In this document: positions 11,169 to 23,638 of the stretch, piece by piece
Numbering within the stretch: position 1 is the stretch's first letter
Layout: each line of letters starts with the position of its first letter
NCBI GenBank assembly: GCA_031761405.1
Contig: JASEVX010000012.1
Span: 26,087,019 to 26,151,018 of the forward strand
Length of the DNA stretch: 64,000 bases
From: Serripes groenlandicus
Taxonomy: Eukaryota > Mollusca > Bivalvia > Cardiida > Cardiidae
Direction: 5' to 3'
Position numbers and translations under genes: made by a program
Notes under the pieces: model-generated
Database searches by the model: none
What the model saw: only the letters and a program-made list of their open reading frames with translations
What the model was told of the DNA's origin: nothing

Positions 11169-12765
11169 GGATGTCTGTAATCACGGTGCAATGTGAACTT
11201 GCACTTCTTTCTGTATATTAACTAGATGTCTATGATCACGGTGCAATGTGAACTTGCGCTTCTTTCTGTATATTAACTAGATGTCTATGATCACGGTGCA
11301 ATGTGAACTTGCACTTCTTTCTGTATATTAACTATATGTCTATGATCACTGTGCAATGTGAACTTGCACTTCTTTCTGTATATTAACTATATGTCTATGA
11401 TCACTGTGCAATGTGAACTTGCGCTTCTTTCTGTATATTAACTATATGTCTATGATCACTGTGCAATGTGAACTTGCGCTTCTTCTGTATATTAACTATA
11501 TGTCTATGATCACTGTGCAATGTGAACTTGCGCTTCTATCTGTATATTAACTAGATGTCTATGATCACGGTGCAATGTGAACTTGCACTTCTTTCTGTAT
11601 GTTAAATAGATGTCTATGATCACTGTGCGATGTGAACTTGCGTTTCTTTCTGTATATTAACTAGATGTCTATGATCACTGTGCAATGTGAACTTGCGCTT
11701 CTTTCTGTATATTAACTATATGTCTATGATCACGGTGCAATGTGAACTTGCACTTCTTTCTGTATATTAACTAGATGTATATGATCACGGTGCAATGTGA
11801 ACTTGCGCTTCTTTCTGTATATTAACTAGATGTCTATGCTCACGGTGCAATGTGAACTTGCACTTCTTTCTGTATATTAACTACAAATGTAGATGTCTAT
11901 GCTCAAGGTGCAATGTGAACTTGCACTTCTTGCTGTATATTAACTAGATGTCTGTGATCACTGTGCAATGTGAACTTGCACTTCTTTCTGTATATTAACT
12001 AGATGTCTATGATCACGGTGCAATGTGAACTTGCACTTCTTTCTGTATATTAACTAGATGTCTATGATCACGGTGCAATGTGAACTTGCGCTTCTTTCTG
12101 TATATTAACTAGATGTCTATGCTCACGGTGCAATGTGAACTTGCACGTCTTTCTGTATATTAACTAGATGTCTATGATCACGGTGCAATGTGAACTTGCG
12201 CGTCTTTCTGTATATTAACTAGATGTCTATGCTCACGGTGCAATGTGTACTTGCGCTTCTTTCTGTATATTCACTAGATGTCTGTGATCACGATACAATA
12301 TGAACTTGCGCTTCTTTCTGTATATTCACTAGATGTCTATGATCACTGTGCAATGTGAACTTGCACTTTTTCTGTTTATTCACTAGATGTCTATGATCAC
12401 GGTGCAATGTGAACTTGCGCTTCTTTCTGTATATTAACTAGATATCTGTGATAACGGTGCAATGTGAACTTGCACTTCTTCCTGTATATTCACTAGATGT
12501 CAGTAAACACGGTGCAATGTGAACTTGCGCTTCTTTCTGTATATTAACTAGATGTCTATGATCACGGTGCAATGTGAACTTGCGCTTCTTTCTGTATATT
12601 AACTTGATGTCTGGGATCACGGTGCAATGTGAACTTGCGCTTCTTTCTCTGTATGTACTAGATGTATATGATCACAGGGCAATGTGAACTTGGGCTTCTT
12701 TCTGTATATTCACTAGATGTCTATGATCACGGTGCAATGTGAACTTGCGTTTCCTTATCTGTGTG
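11169..12765. repeat. 55-56-bp tandem array, about 28 units
   Basis: The unit starts ATGTCTATGATCACGGTGCA, continues ATGTGAACTTGCGCTTCTTT and ends CTGTATATTAACTAG. Units vary mainly at CACGG/CACTG and GCAC/GCGC. The array starts 80 bp after a family-4 MITE. The few open frames across it are by-products of the repeat. Confidence 0.95.
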
Positions 12766-14340
12766 TATATGTTACGTAACCCTAAGCTGATATGTAAGGT
12801 TGTATGTAACTGAACTTAGTTGTGATGTGTGTGCGTGAGTGCGTAAAGTCATTACTTTCTTTGTTTTTCGAATGAAACCAGGGGCACCCAGAATGCCTTA
12901 ATACAACGAGCTCTCTGACATGTTGATTGGCAGGAAACAGTCAAATTACAGCGTTCGACTAGCCCTCGCCCTGCACTCTTTGTGATAGAACAATCCAAAT
13001 ACACCTCTGGATCAATAATAGTGTGCATCAATCCAGTACAGCCTTCGACATGCACACACTTTTCCTTATAAAATAGTTGTTTAAACGGCAATGTTATGAA
13101 GATATTATCTGTATTGACCTAACCGTGCTGCCTTGAGCATTACAAAGTTGTCTTACATATAATTTGCTCTTTTGTTGTCACATTGAAACTCCATACCCTA
13201 AATCATTTTTGTAGAGTACATTGGACATGTGTTTTGGATAAAGGAAGATCAGAAATTGTTATCAAATCTAATAAAAAAGCAGAATGTTAGAAGCAATGGA
13301 TAACTACTACCAATGCTTCTAATTATATACTTCCGATTTTCAACAACTAAGTTGAACTACTCTTAGAGAGACGATCTTAAAGGTCAAGAACTCCAGAAAA
13401 TAGATATTATAGTCAAAGTTTTAAAACGGTTCAAAGGTTGTCTTGAAATATTAGAATCATAATTCTGGTATGAAATTATAGTATTAATTTCACTTTTCAG
13501 TACCATAACCATCTAAATATTGATTGTTTATGCTTTATTTTTACTGGGTAGACATACCCAGTAAGCCATAGACATACCCAGTAAGCCACATTTTGTACAT
13601 GTTCATGACTTTCAATTATCAATTTTTCAACATTTCAAAATAGTTTTGAACTACTTATCACTTACGTTGTTGTCACTATTAGCAATATTTGCAGAAGTTT
13701 CAAAATTTCAAAATGTTGATCTCCATCTGGAGTTCAGCACATTTAGAACAACAGTAACGGAATCTTTGAATACTATGCCAACAGTGATAATGTTAGAGTA
13801 GATGTGACAGATATTTTAGTCTACACTCAAGTATCATGTGTCAGTGCCTTTGCAGTCGTCATATAACTATACTATTGTTGTAAACGGCGTAAAACACCAA
13901 TACTAGAAACCACGTGACAATCATTTATTTAAGCGGTGCTCCAGGTAAACAAAACTAATTGTGATTATTACACGTGTGGACAATTAATCTGCTTGCACAT
14001 CCACGCTAAGGATTCAACTGGATACTGCTAAACATAAGAATCATAAAACAATTCATGAATTATTGGGCGAACAATGCATATCCAGATCAGAATGCGCGGA
14101 TGACAGTCGTTTTCGCAGATCAGCGCTCACCTGAAGAAAAAAAAAAAGCGTGGCATTTTGTTTTGGAAAAAGGCACCATTTGACTGCCACGTCACTTGAT
14201 ACGAACTGTCCAAAGTCACTCGACGGCCACGTTATCAGACACCAACTATACTATATCCGGCACTTATTAATGAGTTACTTCCGAATTATCCGCCTTCGTA
14301 TGTATTGTGTGTAGCTAGATAAGATGTATAAACAGTCATA
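12766..14340. other. Intergenic stretch with one dispersed repeat
   Basis: About 13,567-13,740 repeats the GGAGTTCAGCAC segment of 9,166-9,306, and GACATACCCAGTAAGCCA is doubled just before it. Otherwise no gene or element is recognisable. Confidence 0.45.
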
Positions 14341-14588
14341 CCGAGGGCTTGGCGTGAAACGGTTGTAACTAAAATTGGTACTTTTTTACCAAGGTTAATC
14401 ACCTTGCCATAAAGTCTTTATAATCGTTAAATTATTTTTCTTGGTAAACAATGCAAATTTAGGTGCCATTGCTCGTTCTGAGCAATGGCACCTAAATTTG
14501 CATTGTTTACAAAGGGGTCAAAATTGCCCCTAAACCAGGGTTTTCAAAATAGGGTTTAAGTTACAACCGTTTCACGCCAAGCCCTCGA
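14341..14588. mobile_element. Palindromic MITE, family 5
   Basis: Ends CGAGGGCTTGGCGTGAAACG and CGTTTCACGCCAAGCCCTCG are perfect inverted repeats that extend to GGTTGTAACT. Inside, 14,444-14,474 and 14,480-14,510 are exact 31-bp reverse complements around a 5-nt loop. The second copy is at 16,292-16,540. Confidence 0.8.
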
Positions 14589-14945
14589 TACGTAAATCGA
14601 CCTTCGTACCATTTGATTTGGTTTGCTTGGGAAGTAATTTAGACGCTTTTAACAGTTACATCACGGCTTGTGCTGGTTAATTACTAGTTATATAGGGTCC
14701 AATTCCTCAATTTGTTTTAATAATTTGTAAAACATGAAGGGCGGAATGTATTTTAGTAAATGACTAAGCTGACATGATTTGTTTCTTTGCTGACTAACAA
14801 TGCATGACAAAAAGTGAAAAAAGATTTATGTTTTTTAATTAGGGAAACTAAAAAGATGATAAATGCTTTTAAGTATTTAAGTATTACTTAGCGCTAAGTA
14901 AAGTTTGTGGAATTGGACCCAGGTATTATTTATCCTTACATCGAG

Positions 14946-15236
14946 TCCCGGTAGCTCAGTCGGTAAAGACGAGGGCTGTCAATCCATGGGTTGTGAGTTT
15001 GAATCCCGGCTCGGCCAACTTTCTTCTCGACGTTTGACAAAAAGTCATTGCAAAAAGGCGTCATTCCTCTTCCACCAATGGGCTAAGTGTATGCGGAAAA
15101 GCAGCCAGTTGCTTGGGAAGATTGTTGTGTGGAGTACTGGTGTGAGAAAACCATGAAACACATGAGTAGGTGAACTGACCGCCGTGATATGACTGAGAAA
15201 TTGTTAAAAACGGCGTTAAACCCAAATCAATCAATG
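14946..15236 (+). mobile_element. tRNA-headed SINE, best copy
   Basis: The head reads GGTAGCTCAGTCGGTAAAGA (box A) and GAGTTTGAATCCCGGCTCGG (box B), as in a tRNA 5' region with T-arm. The body carries GACGTTTGACAAAAAGTCAT, CTTCCACCAATGGGCTAAGT, AGCAGCCAGTTGCTTGG, TGTGTGGAGTACTGG and AGTAGGTGAACTGACCGCCG. The 3' end is GTTAAAAACGGCGTTAAACC followed by AATCAATCAAT. About 290 bp, a typical SINE length with a RNA polymerase III promoter. Confidence 0.85.
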
Positions 15237-15357
15237 TATAGGGTCAATACGAGACGAGCTGTCATGCGGTGTCGTCAGCTCGAATATACCTTCAGCGTAG
15301 TATTTTGGTCTGATTTTCAGGGGCGTAGTTTGGCAATAGGCGTTCCCGGATATACAC

Positions 15358-15467
15358 TTTACTCTATCTATCCCTCCTTAGACGGAATGTGTCGGCCGGA
15401 TCAGTCTGCGCGGGCAGCGCAGGCTGATCTGGTCGATACATTACGCAGATGTCTATCGCCGCAACTA

Positions 15468-15513
<46 letters not shown>
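15358..15513. repeat. Family-4 MITE fragment plus (CAAT)n
   Basis: Positions 15,358-15,452 match the inner half of family 4 (TTAGACGGAATGTGTCGGCC, GCGCAGGCTGATCTGG). From 15,466 a CAAT run of about 12 units follows. Confidence 0.7.
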
Positions 15514-15515
<2 letters not shown>

Positions 15516-15606
15516 TGTATCCTTACACCGATGCATCCGATTTAACAACCCTAAGCACCAGGGATGGAAGGCGTTTCTACCCTTATTTTAACCAAAAATG
15601 GTTAGA

Positions 15607-15672
15607 CTGGACCGGGGATCGAACAGTGATCCCCCGTTCCTAACGCAGACGCTCTAATCCTGTGCAGTACGG
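15607..15672 (-). pseudogene. tRNA-like remnant
   Basis: The minus strand has a weak B-box-like element over GGGATCGAACAGTGATCCCC, with GCGTTAGGAACGG upstream. No acceptor stem is visible. Confidence 0.25.
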
Positions 15673-15793
15673 AGACGTTTTCGAGTCGGCTGAATATGCA
15701 TAATAAAAAAGATCTACTTGCATACTCGGAAAGACACCTTCTATCATAAATAAGTCTTACTTGGTTTCATGAAAGGTTAAGTTTAAACTTGTT

Positions 15794-16057
15794 TGAGCCG
15801 TTCCACGAGAAAACCAACATTATGGACTCAGCGTAATGTATCGATCCAGATCAGCCTGCGCAGTCCACGCAGGTTAATCCGGGCCGACACAATCAGTATC
15901 AGGGGGATAGAGGTATAGAGTAATGATTCCTGAAACAGAAAATCCACAGGAGGCGAAATGTGTCTTCCCGGATTAGCCTGCATGGCATGCTTAGTCTGAT
16001 CCTGATCGATACTTTACGCAGAGTCCACAATGTTCGTTTTCTTGCGAGGACGGCTCG
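15794..16057. mobile_element. Palindromic MITE, family 4 (long form)
   Basis: Ends TGAGCCGTTCCACGAGAAAA and TTTTCTTGCGAGGACGGCTC are inverted. The centre has GGGGGATAGAGGTATAGAGT and CCTGAAACAGAAAATCCAC. Confidence 0.75.
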
Positions 16058-16291
16058 TTCGGTTAACCTCGATTGCGAAACTAGCTTTCGGACTATATCT
16101 TTTAACCTCGCCCGATGTCTTCCATTTGACAAAACCACAACTCGTTCCGCTTTCAATGGGAAAAATCACACAGGCAAAAGCCACTCAACAAGGGATTCCA
16201 ACTCGTGGTCTTTGGAACGAGAGGGCCGAAAACCGATAACGGTAGCTACACGGGATGTTAATCCAAGGTTTATAAATATGTTAACAGTATA

Positions 16292-16540
16292 TCGAGGGCT
16301 TGGCGTGAAACGGTTGTAACTAAAATTGGTATTTTTTTTACCAAGGTTAATCACCTCGCCATAAAGTCTTTATAAGCGTTAAATCATTTTTCTTGGTAAA
16401 CAATGGAAATTTTGGTGCAATTGCTCGTTCTAAGCAATGGCACCTAAATTTGCATTGTTTATAAAGGGGTCGCAATTGCCCCTAAACCAGGGTTTTCAAA
16501 ATAGGTTTTTAGTTACAAACGTTTCACGCCGAGCCCTCGA
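16292..16540. mobile_element. Palindromic MITE, family 5
   Basis: Second copy of the element at 14,341. Both ends read TCGAGGGCTTGGCGTGAAAC on their own strand, with a few changes in the inner hairpin. Flanking AT is present on both sides. Confidence 0.8.
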
Positions 16541-16812
16541 TATCTACCTCGATTAATCAGCATGTTAGACCGTCCAAGGGATAAGTTATTTCTGAACAGT
16601 CGTCTATGTTCATATCAATCTGTATATCTGCATCGTCTTATCAGTAGAATCTAAACAAGTGTTTTGGGAAGTAAATTGTGAACAGATTAGATATTGTTCT
16701 ACACTGTTCACAAAAACAACCTTACATAATTAGCGGGTTCATGTGATATGATATTACTATGTAACATAATGAAAACCTCTAGAGAATAGAGGTAGAGAAC
16801 GTAGACAATATG

Positions 16813-17070
16813 TGAGCCGTCCCACGAGAAAACAAACATTGTGGACTCTGCGTAATGTATCGACCTGGATCAGCTTGAGCATGCCGCGCAGGCTAACCCG
16901 GACAGACACTTTTCGACTACCGTGGATTTTCCGTTTCAGGAGTAATTACTCTATACCTCTATCCCCCTTAGACGGAATGTATTGGCCCGGATTAGCCTGC
17001 GCGGACGGCCTAGGCTGATCTGGGTCGATACATTACGCAGAGTCCATAATGTTGGTTTTCTCGTGACGTC
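16813..17070. mobile_element. Palindromic MITE, family 4 (long form)
   Basis: Runs from TGAGCCGTCCCACGAGAAAA to GTTGGTTTTCTCGTGACGTC. The halves are inverted copies of one another around CTCTATACCTCTATCCCC. Confidence 0.75.
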
Positions 17071-18254
17071 CTAAACACGATTTAAAACATGGCGAGAAAA
17101 GGAGGAAAATTGCTTGAAACAAGCTCCTTCTTGGAAACTTCTTTCAAAATAAAATCAAAGTATCATTAATTTTTGTGATTTCCGAGATAGTTATACTCAG
17201 TCAGATGTTTGGACACCAGAGATAACATGTCAATAGCGGTTAACATTTTCTAACATTCATCAAATCTAGAAAATATATAAGCAAAATTATGGAAAATCAA
17301 TAACAATGTTTATTATGCGCAATTTCCCCATTTACCACTATGTTTTCAAACATTGTCAGCTGCAAATGCGCTTAAAGGCGTGTACAATTGAGAAAAGGTC
17401 AAACCAAAGGCAAAGATAAATGTAAAACGCTTAAACAAAGCGTGTACTTGACATTTTTATATCATTTCCTTTAAAGTTCATTCACATCAATTTCACAGAA
17501 AAAAAGACAGTGTACGATCATCAATAACAAAATACAGATTTTAAACCTTAAAGCTAGTCTTTTAATTTCGTGAGCTTTAATTGAGATTCATTCTGCTTTG
17601 TACGTGTTAAACCCTTTTCCCAAAATACAACATTCTTATCTGCAGTGGACAACTTTTAAAAAGATCATATGGATTAAACATTTCCATATATCAAGTTGAA
17701 AGTAGTGGAGAAAGTTAAAAACATTGTTATAAAAGGATATTTGATCACAACGTTTGCAAATTATGCTCATTCTTTATTTTTCGATCAGTATGTTGTCATT
17801 TCTATGGGCTATTATGATAAATATAGACACCTGCGATTCAATCAATGGAAATCGAAGAACTTGCTTTTTACTTACTTTGTTGTCACTATTAGCAATATTT
17901 GCATAAGTTTTAACATTACAAAATGTTGATCTCAATCTGGAGTTCAGCACGTTTGAGGATACAACTTGATACATAAGTTTCTTGCAGCATTCAATGACCA
18001 AGTGGCAACCATTGTAGAGCAAGATCAGACTGTGCGGATGCGCAGGCTGGTCTGCTCCTACAATGTTCGCAAGTGCTCTTAGGTTTATAATCGCAGAGCG
18101 CTGTTGGTATAAGCAACATAGGTGTTCAGCCAAACTAAACTAGACTTGATCACAAAATTATACAATTACATTACAGACTCCAATCATCTTTTATTACAAA
18201 CGTGTCTTCATTGTGTAAAAAGGTGTAATATTGAAAATAAATTAAGGTTTTATA
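17071..18254. other. Intergenic stretch with degenerate MITE relics
   Basis: About 17,330-17,400 and 17,606-17,760 show decayed family-1 motifs (TTTGCCACTATGTTTTC-like, CTGCAGTGGACAACTTT). About 17,870-17,950 is the GGAGTTCAGCAC repeat. No gene is supportable. Confidence 0.4.
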
Positions 18255-18455
18255 TGAAAGATATACACGCTGGGCTTTTCGGACATTTATATTGTCTTTT
18301 GTTATGATTTTTGTTTGTTTTAAATTGCTTTAAAACTTGTAGTTAGTTTTAATGCAATAAAGTATACAGTATTGTTGTGCACATGTCTATGCAATTACAT
18401 CTTCAATTTCCCATTGACTGAATCAGCATTGATTTCAGTACTAGTACCAAGGTAT
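18255..18455 (+). repeat. Dispersed segment shared with 63,800-64,000
   Basis: The segment with TTGTCTTTTGTTATGATTTT, TTTAATGCAATAAAGTATAC and later GACTGAATCAGCATTGATTT is repeated, diverged, at the right end of the window. AATAAAG near a short TATTG-like run suggests an old retroelement 3' end with common flanks. Confidence 0.5.
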
Positions 18456-19012
18456 TGTAAATCGATATCAAAAATAAGTCAGGTTATTATCTGGAATGTC
18501 GGTAATACGAGAGTAAAAACCGAGAACGCACGAATGGTTACGAGCGGCAATTACCGATTGCCTCCGTAAAGACCCGAATTCACCCGAACATAAATATGCC
18601 GAGATGCGTGTTAAAAATCCCCATGTGACGAGAAAATCAAAATATCGAAGGAAACGGTAGGCTATTGTTTTGTTTAACGTATTTATAACATACACAATTG
18701 AGTCCATTATATAATGACAATTCGAAGATAGTTACATTATCAAAAACGTCATCTTACGTAGCAAACGCATACAATGTCACGTCCTCGAAATATTTACAAA
18801 ATTGACATGACAAACATGATATCTGAAACAAAGCACGCTGATGAATTAACACATATCATTGCCCTGTAATTGTAAAAACAAGCAATTTCTAATGAGAACA
18901 TGATATAACTATATGCTATGATGTTACGTCATCCAATATGTGGCAGTGTGACGTCATTCACCAGCCTCTCATAGAATTTAATTAGTGTGTAATCTAATTG
19001 TTTATTTATTTC

Positions 19013-19219
19013 TGATTCTTTCACTGCTGAATTTCAAAAATAGAAAATTTCCTTGTTGAAAATGGATCACTCCAATTCGCGTTCAACAGGAAATTTGGTA
19101 AAAATGAATGTCTGAGTGGCAAACAATGCAGATTTCAGGAGAACAGCTCATTACGAGCTGTCTCACCTAAAGCTTCATTGTTTCGAAAAGCCCTTTCTTG
19201 CCTTTGACAGTGAAACGGA
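19013..19219. mobile_element. Family-2 MITE in duplication copy A
   Basis: TTCTTTCACTGCTGAATTTC to TTTGACAGTGAAACGGAT. TTAA ends are eroded. The same insertion is present in copy B at 23,639, so it predates the duplication. Confidence 0.55.
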
Positions 19220-19950
19220 TAGAAGTAATAATAGAAATATACGAAAATAAAAACAACATTGCTTCAGCGTTACGCTTCTCTGATTGTGGAAAAGGGAAGC
19301 CTATCTCGACCATCGTTCTCGCGAGATATCAAATTTTCCACGCGCCTCGTAGTACAATATAAAGCAACGTATCATTGTTTGAATCAGAGCCAGTCGGTGC
19401 CTTTCTGATCTAAATTTGTATGGACTACTTTACTACGAAATGAATGACGACGATTGGTTGGAGTTTAATCCCGTGTTCAACAATTTTTTAACGGCGGAGG
19501 TATCGAAAACAAAACATGGTATTTCCTGGCCTTCTAGCACGAAAGACAAGAAAGTCTTCAAAAGCAATTTGCTACCACCCTTGTCACAATATATGTTAAG
19601 CATATTGTAAAATGAGCCAGGACGCTAGTAATAATTACATTAGCCAAACATCTGAGATAATTACCCAACCCAGATCCGAACTAACGAGTCTGAAGCACAT
19701 ACACACAAGCGAAAGCGCATTGGAGCGCTAGTCCAGGCAATTCAACGTTAGCGAAGTCATTGGACGCGTTGAAAAAATAACTGTCTGCGAGCGTATCAAT
19801 ACTTATGATCAAAATTGATACCGTCTAACAGACGTAGTTTAGCATATTACGCGGACGCGCTGCTTGATCTGGCTAAACACTGCTCGCAAATGCAGTTCCA
19901 GAAGGCCAAGCACTTATAAAAGCGACTGATAAGGTATTTAGGCCTTATGC

Positions 19951-21042
19951 TCATCTTTTTTGAATCGTTGAGCTTCCGGCTTTATCAGCGTCATCTGGTG
20001 AGTAATCATCCATAGAGCCACAAACACGATTTCTTAGATCGCGTAGAAATTTAGAAAACTGATGGTCCAAGCAGCCATATATGATAGGGTTTATGCAATA
20101 ATTCACCATATATGTCGTGTAGAGAAAGGTGTAAACTGCCCACTCGGCCTTGGACAAGTCCGTCAGGTTTTGAGAGGCCAATAGGAATAAAAACACTGAA
20201 TGCAATGTTACTGTTACTATAAATACCACTGTCAGAGTGATTGCGATTATAGATTTACGTCGTGCGGGTGCTATATTGGCTTTGAAAAAAGTAGACTGAG
20301 GTTTGTCGGTTTTCGTATTCGAATCGAAGGCTGCCTTGGTGTTGTATAATTGCCTGGCAACGAGGATATACAAAATAATCATGACCAACAAGATTCCGAC
20401 TATGATTGTGAATTCGACGATGACGGAAATAGCAGATACCGGAGAGTCCTTGTATTTCTGGTCCGAGCCGCACTGTCTTACCATGATGTTCATGTTACGA
20501 TACGTTACTTCCTCAGTATGACTTCCGGTAACGATCCCAGTCACGAGACCCGCAGTAATGATCGCAATTACGAACGCCAACATAATCATACGTAACGCCG
20601 TCCTATTACTGATCTGCCATGACAATGGATGACATATCTTTCTGTATCTGTCAATACATATAACAAGTAACAAAAACGTCTCGGCTAACAAGATAGACAG
20701 CAAAGAGAAAAACTTAATCTTGCAGAAAATACGCCCTGGTACGTCGAAATAGTAATATCTCAGTGCGATATCCAAGGGCATGGATGTGATGCAGCCAGCA
20801 AGGTCCGTTGCACAAAGAAACAGGGCAAAATATTTAAAGTTACATTTCTTATATCGACGTCTAAACACATAAAACACCAAAGAGTTTCCAATAATTCCGA
20901 TCACCGATTCGATTCCCGTAATCACCATCAACGGGATGAATGCCTCTCGCATTTCGGCATTATATTCCGCCCGATACATGCTGTTGTCATCACGGGCGCT
21001 GCTCGCGTTAAATCCATCAGATGAGTCAGTTTCGGATGTCAT
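19951..21042 (-). CDS. Class A (rhodopsin-family) GPCR, copy A
   Basis: A single-exon seven-transmembrane receptor of 363 residues. The first ATG (21,040-21,042) is chosen; the frame is open 11 codons further but only from a TTG. Visible class A features: GN at 52-53 in TM1, D80 in TM2 (ATDLAG), C107 before TM3, DRY at 131-133 (ICIDRYRKICHP), C191 in loop 2, and NPxxY at 318-322 (CINPIIYG) in TM7, followed by a basic helix 8. N12 in FNAS may be glycosylated. Two usual marks are absent: TM6 has no CWxP, and no Trp is evident in TM4. The receptor should sit in the plasma membrane and couple to G proteins. The ligand cannot be told from sequence; overall it looks like a lineage-expanded peptide/amine-like receptor. 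The tandem paralogue is at 25,801-26,883. Confidence 0.9.
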   Translation of the reverse strand: MTSETDSSDGFNASSARDDNSMYRAEYNAEMREAFIPLMVITGIESVIGIIGNSLVFYVFRRRYKKCNFKYFALFLCATDLAGCITSMPLDIALRYYYFDVPGRIFCKIKFFSLLSILLAETFLLLVICIDRYRKICHPLSWQISNRTALRMIMLAFVIAIITAGLVTGIVTGSHTEEVTYRNMNIMVRQCGSDQKYKDSPVSAISVIVEFTIIVGILLVMIILYILVARQLYNTKAAFDSNTKTDKPQSTFFKANIAPARRKSIIAITLTVVFIVTVTLHSVFLFLLASQNLTDLSKAEWAVYTFLYTTYMVNYCINPIIYGCLDHQFSKFLRDLRNRVCGSMDDYSPDDADKAGSSTIQKR

Positions 21043-21857
21043 TTTGTGACTTATTATTGTTCGGATTTTCCACAATATTTTTCACACTAGTTCAGTGTTG
21101 GACTTCCAAATCTTTTCACAAATCATATGTATATATTCAATGCAATTTTCTTATTCATTTTTTACAAACAAGGTACGTATCATCATTTAGGTATGAGATA
21201 TCAAAAAAGAATTCACATAAGTCACAATGTCTTTCACATAAGTTACATATGATATATCCAAAAAAGATCACATAAGTTTGGTATAAAATATCCAAAATAG
21301 TGTTTAATATAAGCTATGTACACGACATCTAAAACAGTTTTTTTTTTTAAATACTTTAGGTATTAGACATCCAAACGTTTTCTCACAAGTTACTTAGACA
21401 CTATGTAAAACTGTTTTCAAGTAAATTAACTACCATAACAACTAAATATTGCAATATTTTTTAAAATGCATGGGATGCTTCTCACAAAATTCGTGTTGTA
21501 GGTATAGCCGTTCACGTTAAATACCGACTGCGTATAAAGAAAAGGTAACTTCAACTTCCCGCCCAAGCCAAGTGTATACACAAGTACATTAGTGTTCCCT
21601 TTATCCGCTTTTAAAGAATTGTAAAAGTGTATGTACATCACCCTTTCCCACATACAGCAAATTTGAATCAGACGACTTTGAAAAATTCTAAGCAAAAATA
21701 TGGAAAACTCTCTAAATGTAGGTATACTTACTGAAATAGGTTGAAAACATTGTGGCAATTGCTTGCTTGGTAACATTATAAGAATTGTAGTACTCAAACC
21801 AACAAGGTACATGAGTGTTATAACAATAGTCATATAATAACAATTAACAATATAGAT

Positions 21858-22996
21858 GTCCATGTATATCTGTAATCCGCGTACAGCTGTGACTCACAAC
21901 ATATCAATTCTGGATTCAAATTTCCAAAAATCGTATAACCTTACAGGACGGTTATAGGAAATCACGTTTCACATTGGATCGCTTTTACAGAAAAAGGGTA
22001 ACATTGCATCAGTTACATTTTAAATCCGGGTTCTCTGTAACCTTTGTCGAAAAGGCACATGATATTTACAGGTTCTTTGAATACATCAAAAATGTTTTTG
22101 ACTGTTTTTAACGTATTTACCGTTCAGATATAATTTGTTAAATATTGTATGTATATATAAATTTAAAATTACTATGTGGCTGTTCATATATATATCTATA
22201 TCGTATCCACTTTTTCATGAGGGTTGTCATAAACGAAAACAGTCGTTGAGAGATGGCGAAAATGCCATTTTGGTTGAATTGTGATAGCAAGGCTACCACA
22301 ATTTCAGATGAAGTTTTGAAATCACGTGATGTAAATTACCGAGAACACTATTTCTACCAAATTCATACTCCAAAAAATAGTGCAAAAAACTATTGACTGA
22401 ATTACGAATGCAAACATAAGCAAAAGTCAAATAAGTAAAAGAAAGTCCACTTATTCTAGGTAACTAAATAAAATTATACATGTGTAAATATCATATGTAT
22501 GTGTAATAAAGGATAAGGATATCACTACCCATCCTCCCCTTGTAGTGTCAACTGTTGAAAGCATTGTGGCAAAAAGAGACATAAAGAAAATATGTCCTTT
22601 TGCCACAATGTTTTCTATGCGATTCTGAAATATTCAGAAAAATAAACCTGAGATATCAACCCTTACCAGCATACAGACCGTTTGTGACGCCTCTGCATCA
22701 GACGATGTTTGGAAAAAATGTGGCAAATGAAGAAAGTGCACGGTATATTTATTTTCTACGAGAACTTGCTGCGGCATCAGAAAGGGTTAAAATTGCCTAA
22801 TTTTTAAAAAATATTCTCCTCTGAATAAGCTTGTCTGATACCAATAAAATGTGGCATAGTGTTAGTATTGGATATCAAACACGGCAATCACGCGGCATAA
22901 GAAAAGAGGAAAATGACAAAATGTTAAAACTACATTCTTATGAAAGTGCTTGTCTGATTTCAAGATAATTCAGCAGAACTGTTCATATACCACACG
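21858..22996. repeat. Dispersed duplicated segment (partner at 58.1-63.1 kb)
   Basis: Blocks such as AATCCGCGTACAGCTGTGAC, AACGAAAACAGTCGTTGAGA, AAGGATAAGGATATCACTAC and CACGGCAATCACGCGGCATA recur in the same order at 58,140, 59,150, 60,320 and 63,005, separated there by insertions. Positions 22,555-22,795 carry a decayed family-1 MITE. No gene is recognised. Confidence 0.65.
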
Positions 22997-23147
22997 AACA
23001 TAGATATGCAGAGATGCTTGCTAAGAATCACCCTGTCGTGACAAAATCAAAATATCGAAGAAAACGGTAGATTATTGTTCTGTTTAATGTATTTACAAAA
23101 TAAACAATTGAGTTCATTATATAAAGACAATTCGAAAATGGTTACAT

Positions 23148-23343
23148 CCGAGCTCTAGTTAAGGAGCATTTGTCATGTTCCAAAATTCGTATTTGACATC
23201 TAAACCCTACGTTGTGGGTACTCAAAATAATCGTCTCAGTGAGACGATTCGTTTGAATACCCACACCATAGATATTTGTTGAGTTATAATAGAAATATTG
23301 TGGGGAAAATACCTGTTCACTCCCTCTTATCTAGTCCTCTGTA
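23148..23343. mobile_element. Palindromic MITE, family 3, with 5-bp duplication
   Basis: Present in copy B and absent at the matching point of copy A (18,731-18,740, GTTACATTATC). The flanks both carry TACAT (23,143-23,147 and 23,344-23,348), a 5-bp target-site duplication. Ends CGAGCTCTAGTTAAGGAG and CTCTTATCTAGTCCTCTG are inverted. Inside are AACCCTACGTTGTGGGTA and the perfect dyad AATCGTCTCAGTGAGACGATT. Confidence 0.85.
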
Positions 23344-23638
23344 TACATTATCGAAAGCTTTACCTTACGTAGCAAACGCATACAATATCACGTCATCGAA
23401 ATAATTTAAAAAATTGACATGACACACATAATATCTGAAACAAAGCATGCTGATGAATTAACACATATCATTGCCTTGCAATAGTAAACTAACACACAAT
23501 TTCTATTGAAAACATGATATAAATATATGCTATGATGCTACGTCATCCAATATGTGGTAGTGTGACGACGTTCACACGCTTCTCATGTTATTTAATTCTT
23601 GTGTAATTTTGTTATCCCATTATCAATTTATTTCTGAC

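Larger units (their letters stand above)
18588..21765. repeat. Segmental duplication, copy A (with GPCR)
   Basis: Co-linear with 22,997-27,570. Matching points include GAACATAAATATGCCGAGAT (18,588), the family-2 MITE, the whole GPCR gene, TATCCAAAATAGTGTTTAA (about 21,288) and the start of a family-1 MITE (about 21,643). Copy A lacks two insertions that copy B has, so it shows their empty sites. Confidence 0.85.

Noticed and set aside
3221..12765. CRISPR-like array
   Set aside because: The 24-bp and 55-bp repeats are contiguous tandem units without unique spacers, in an animal genome.
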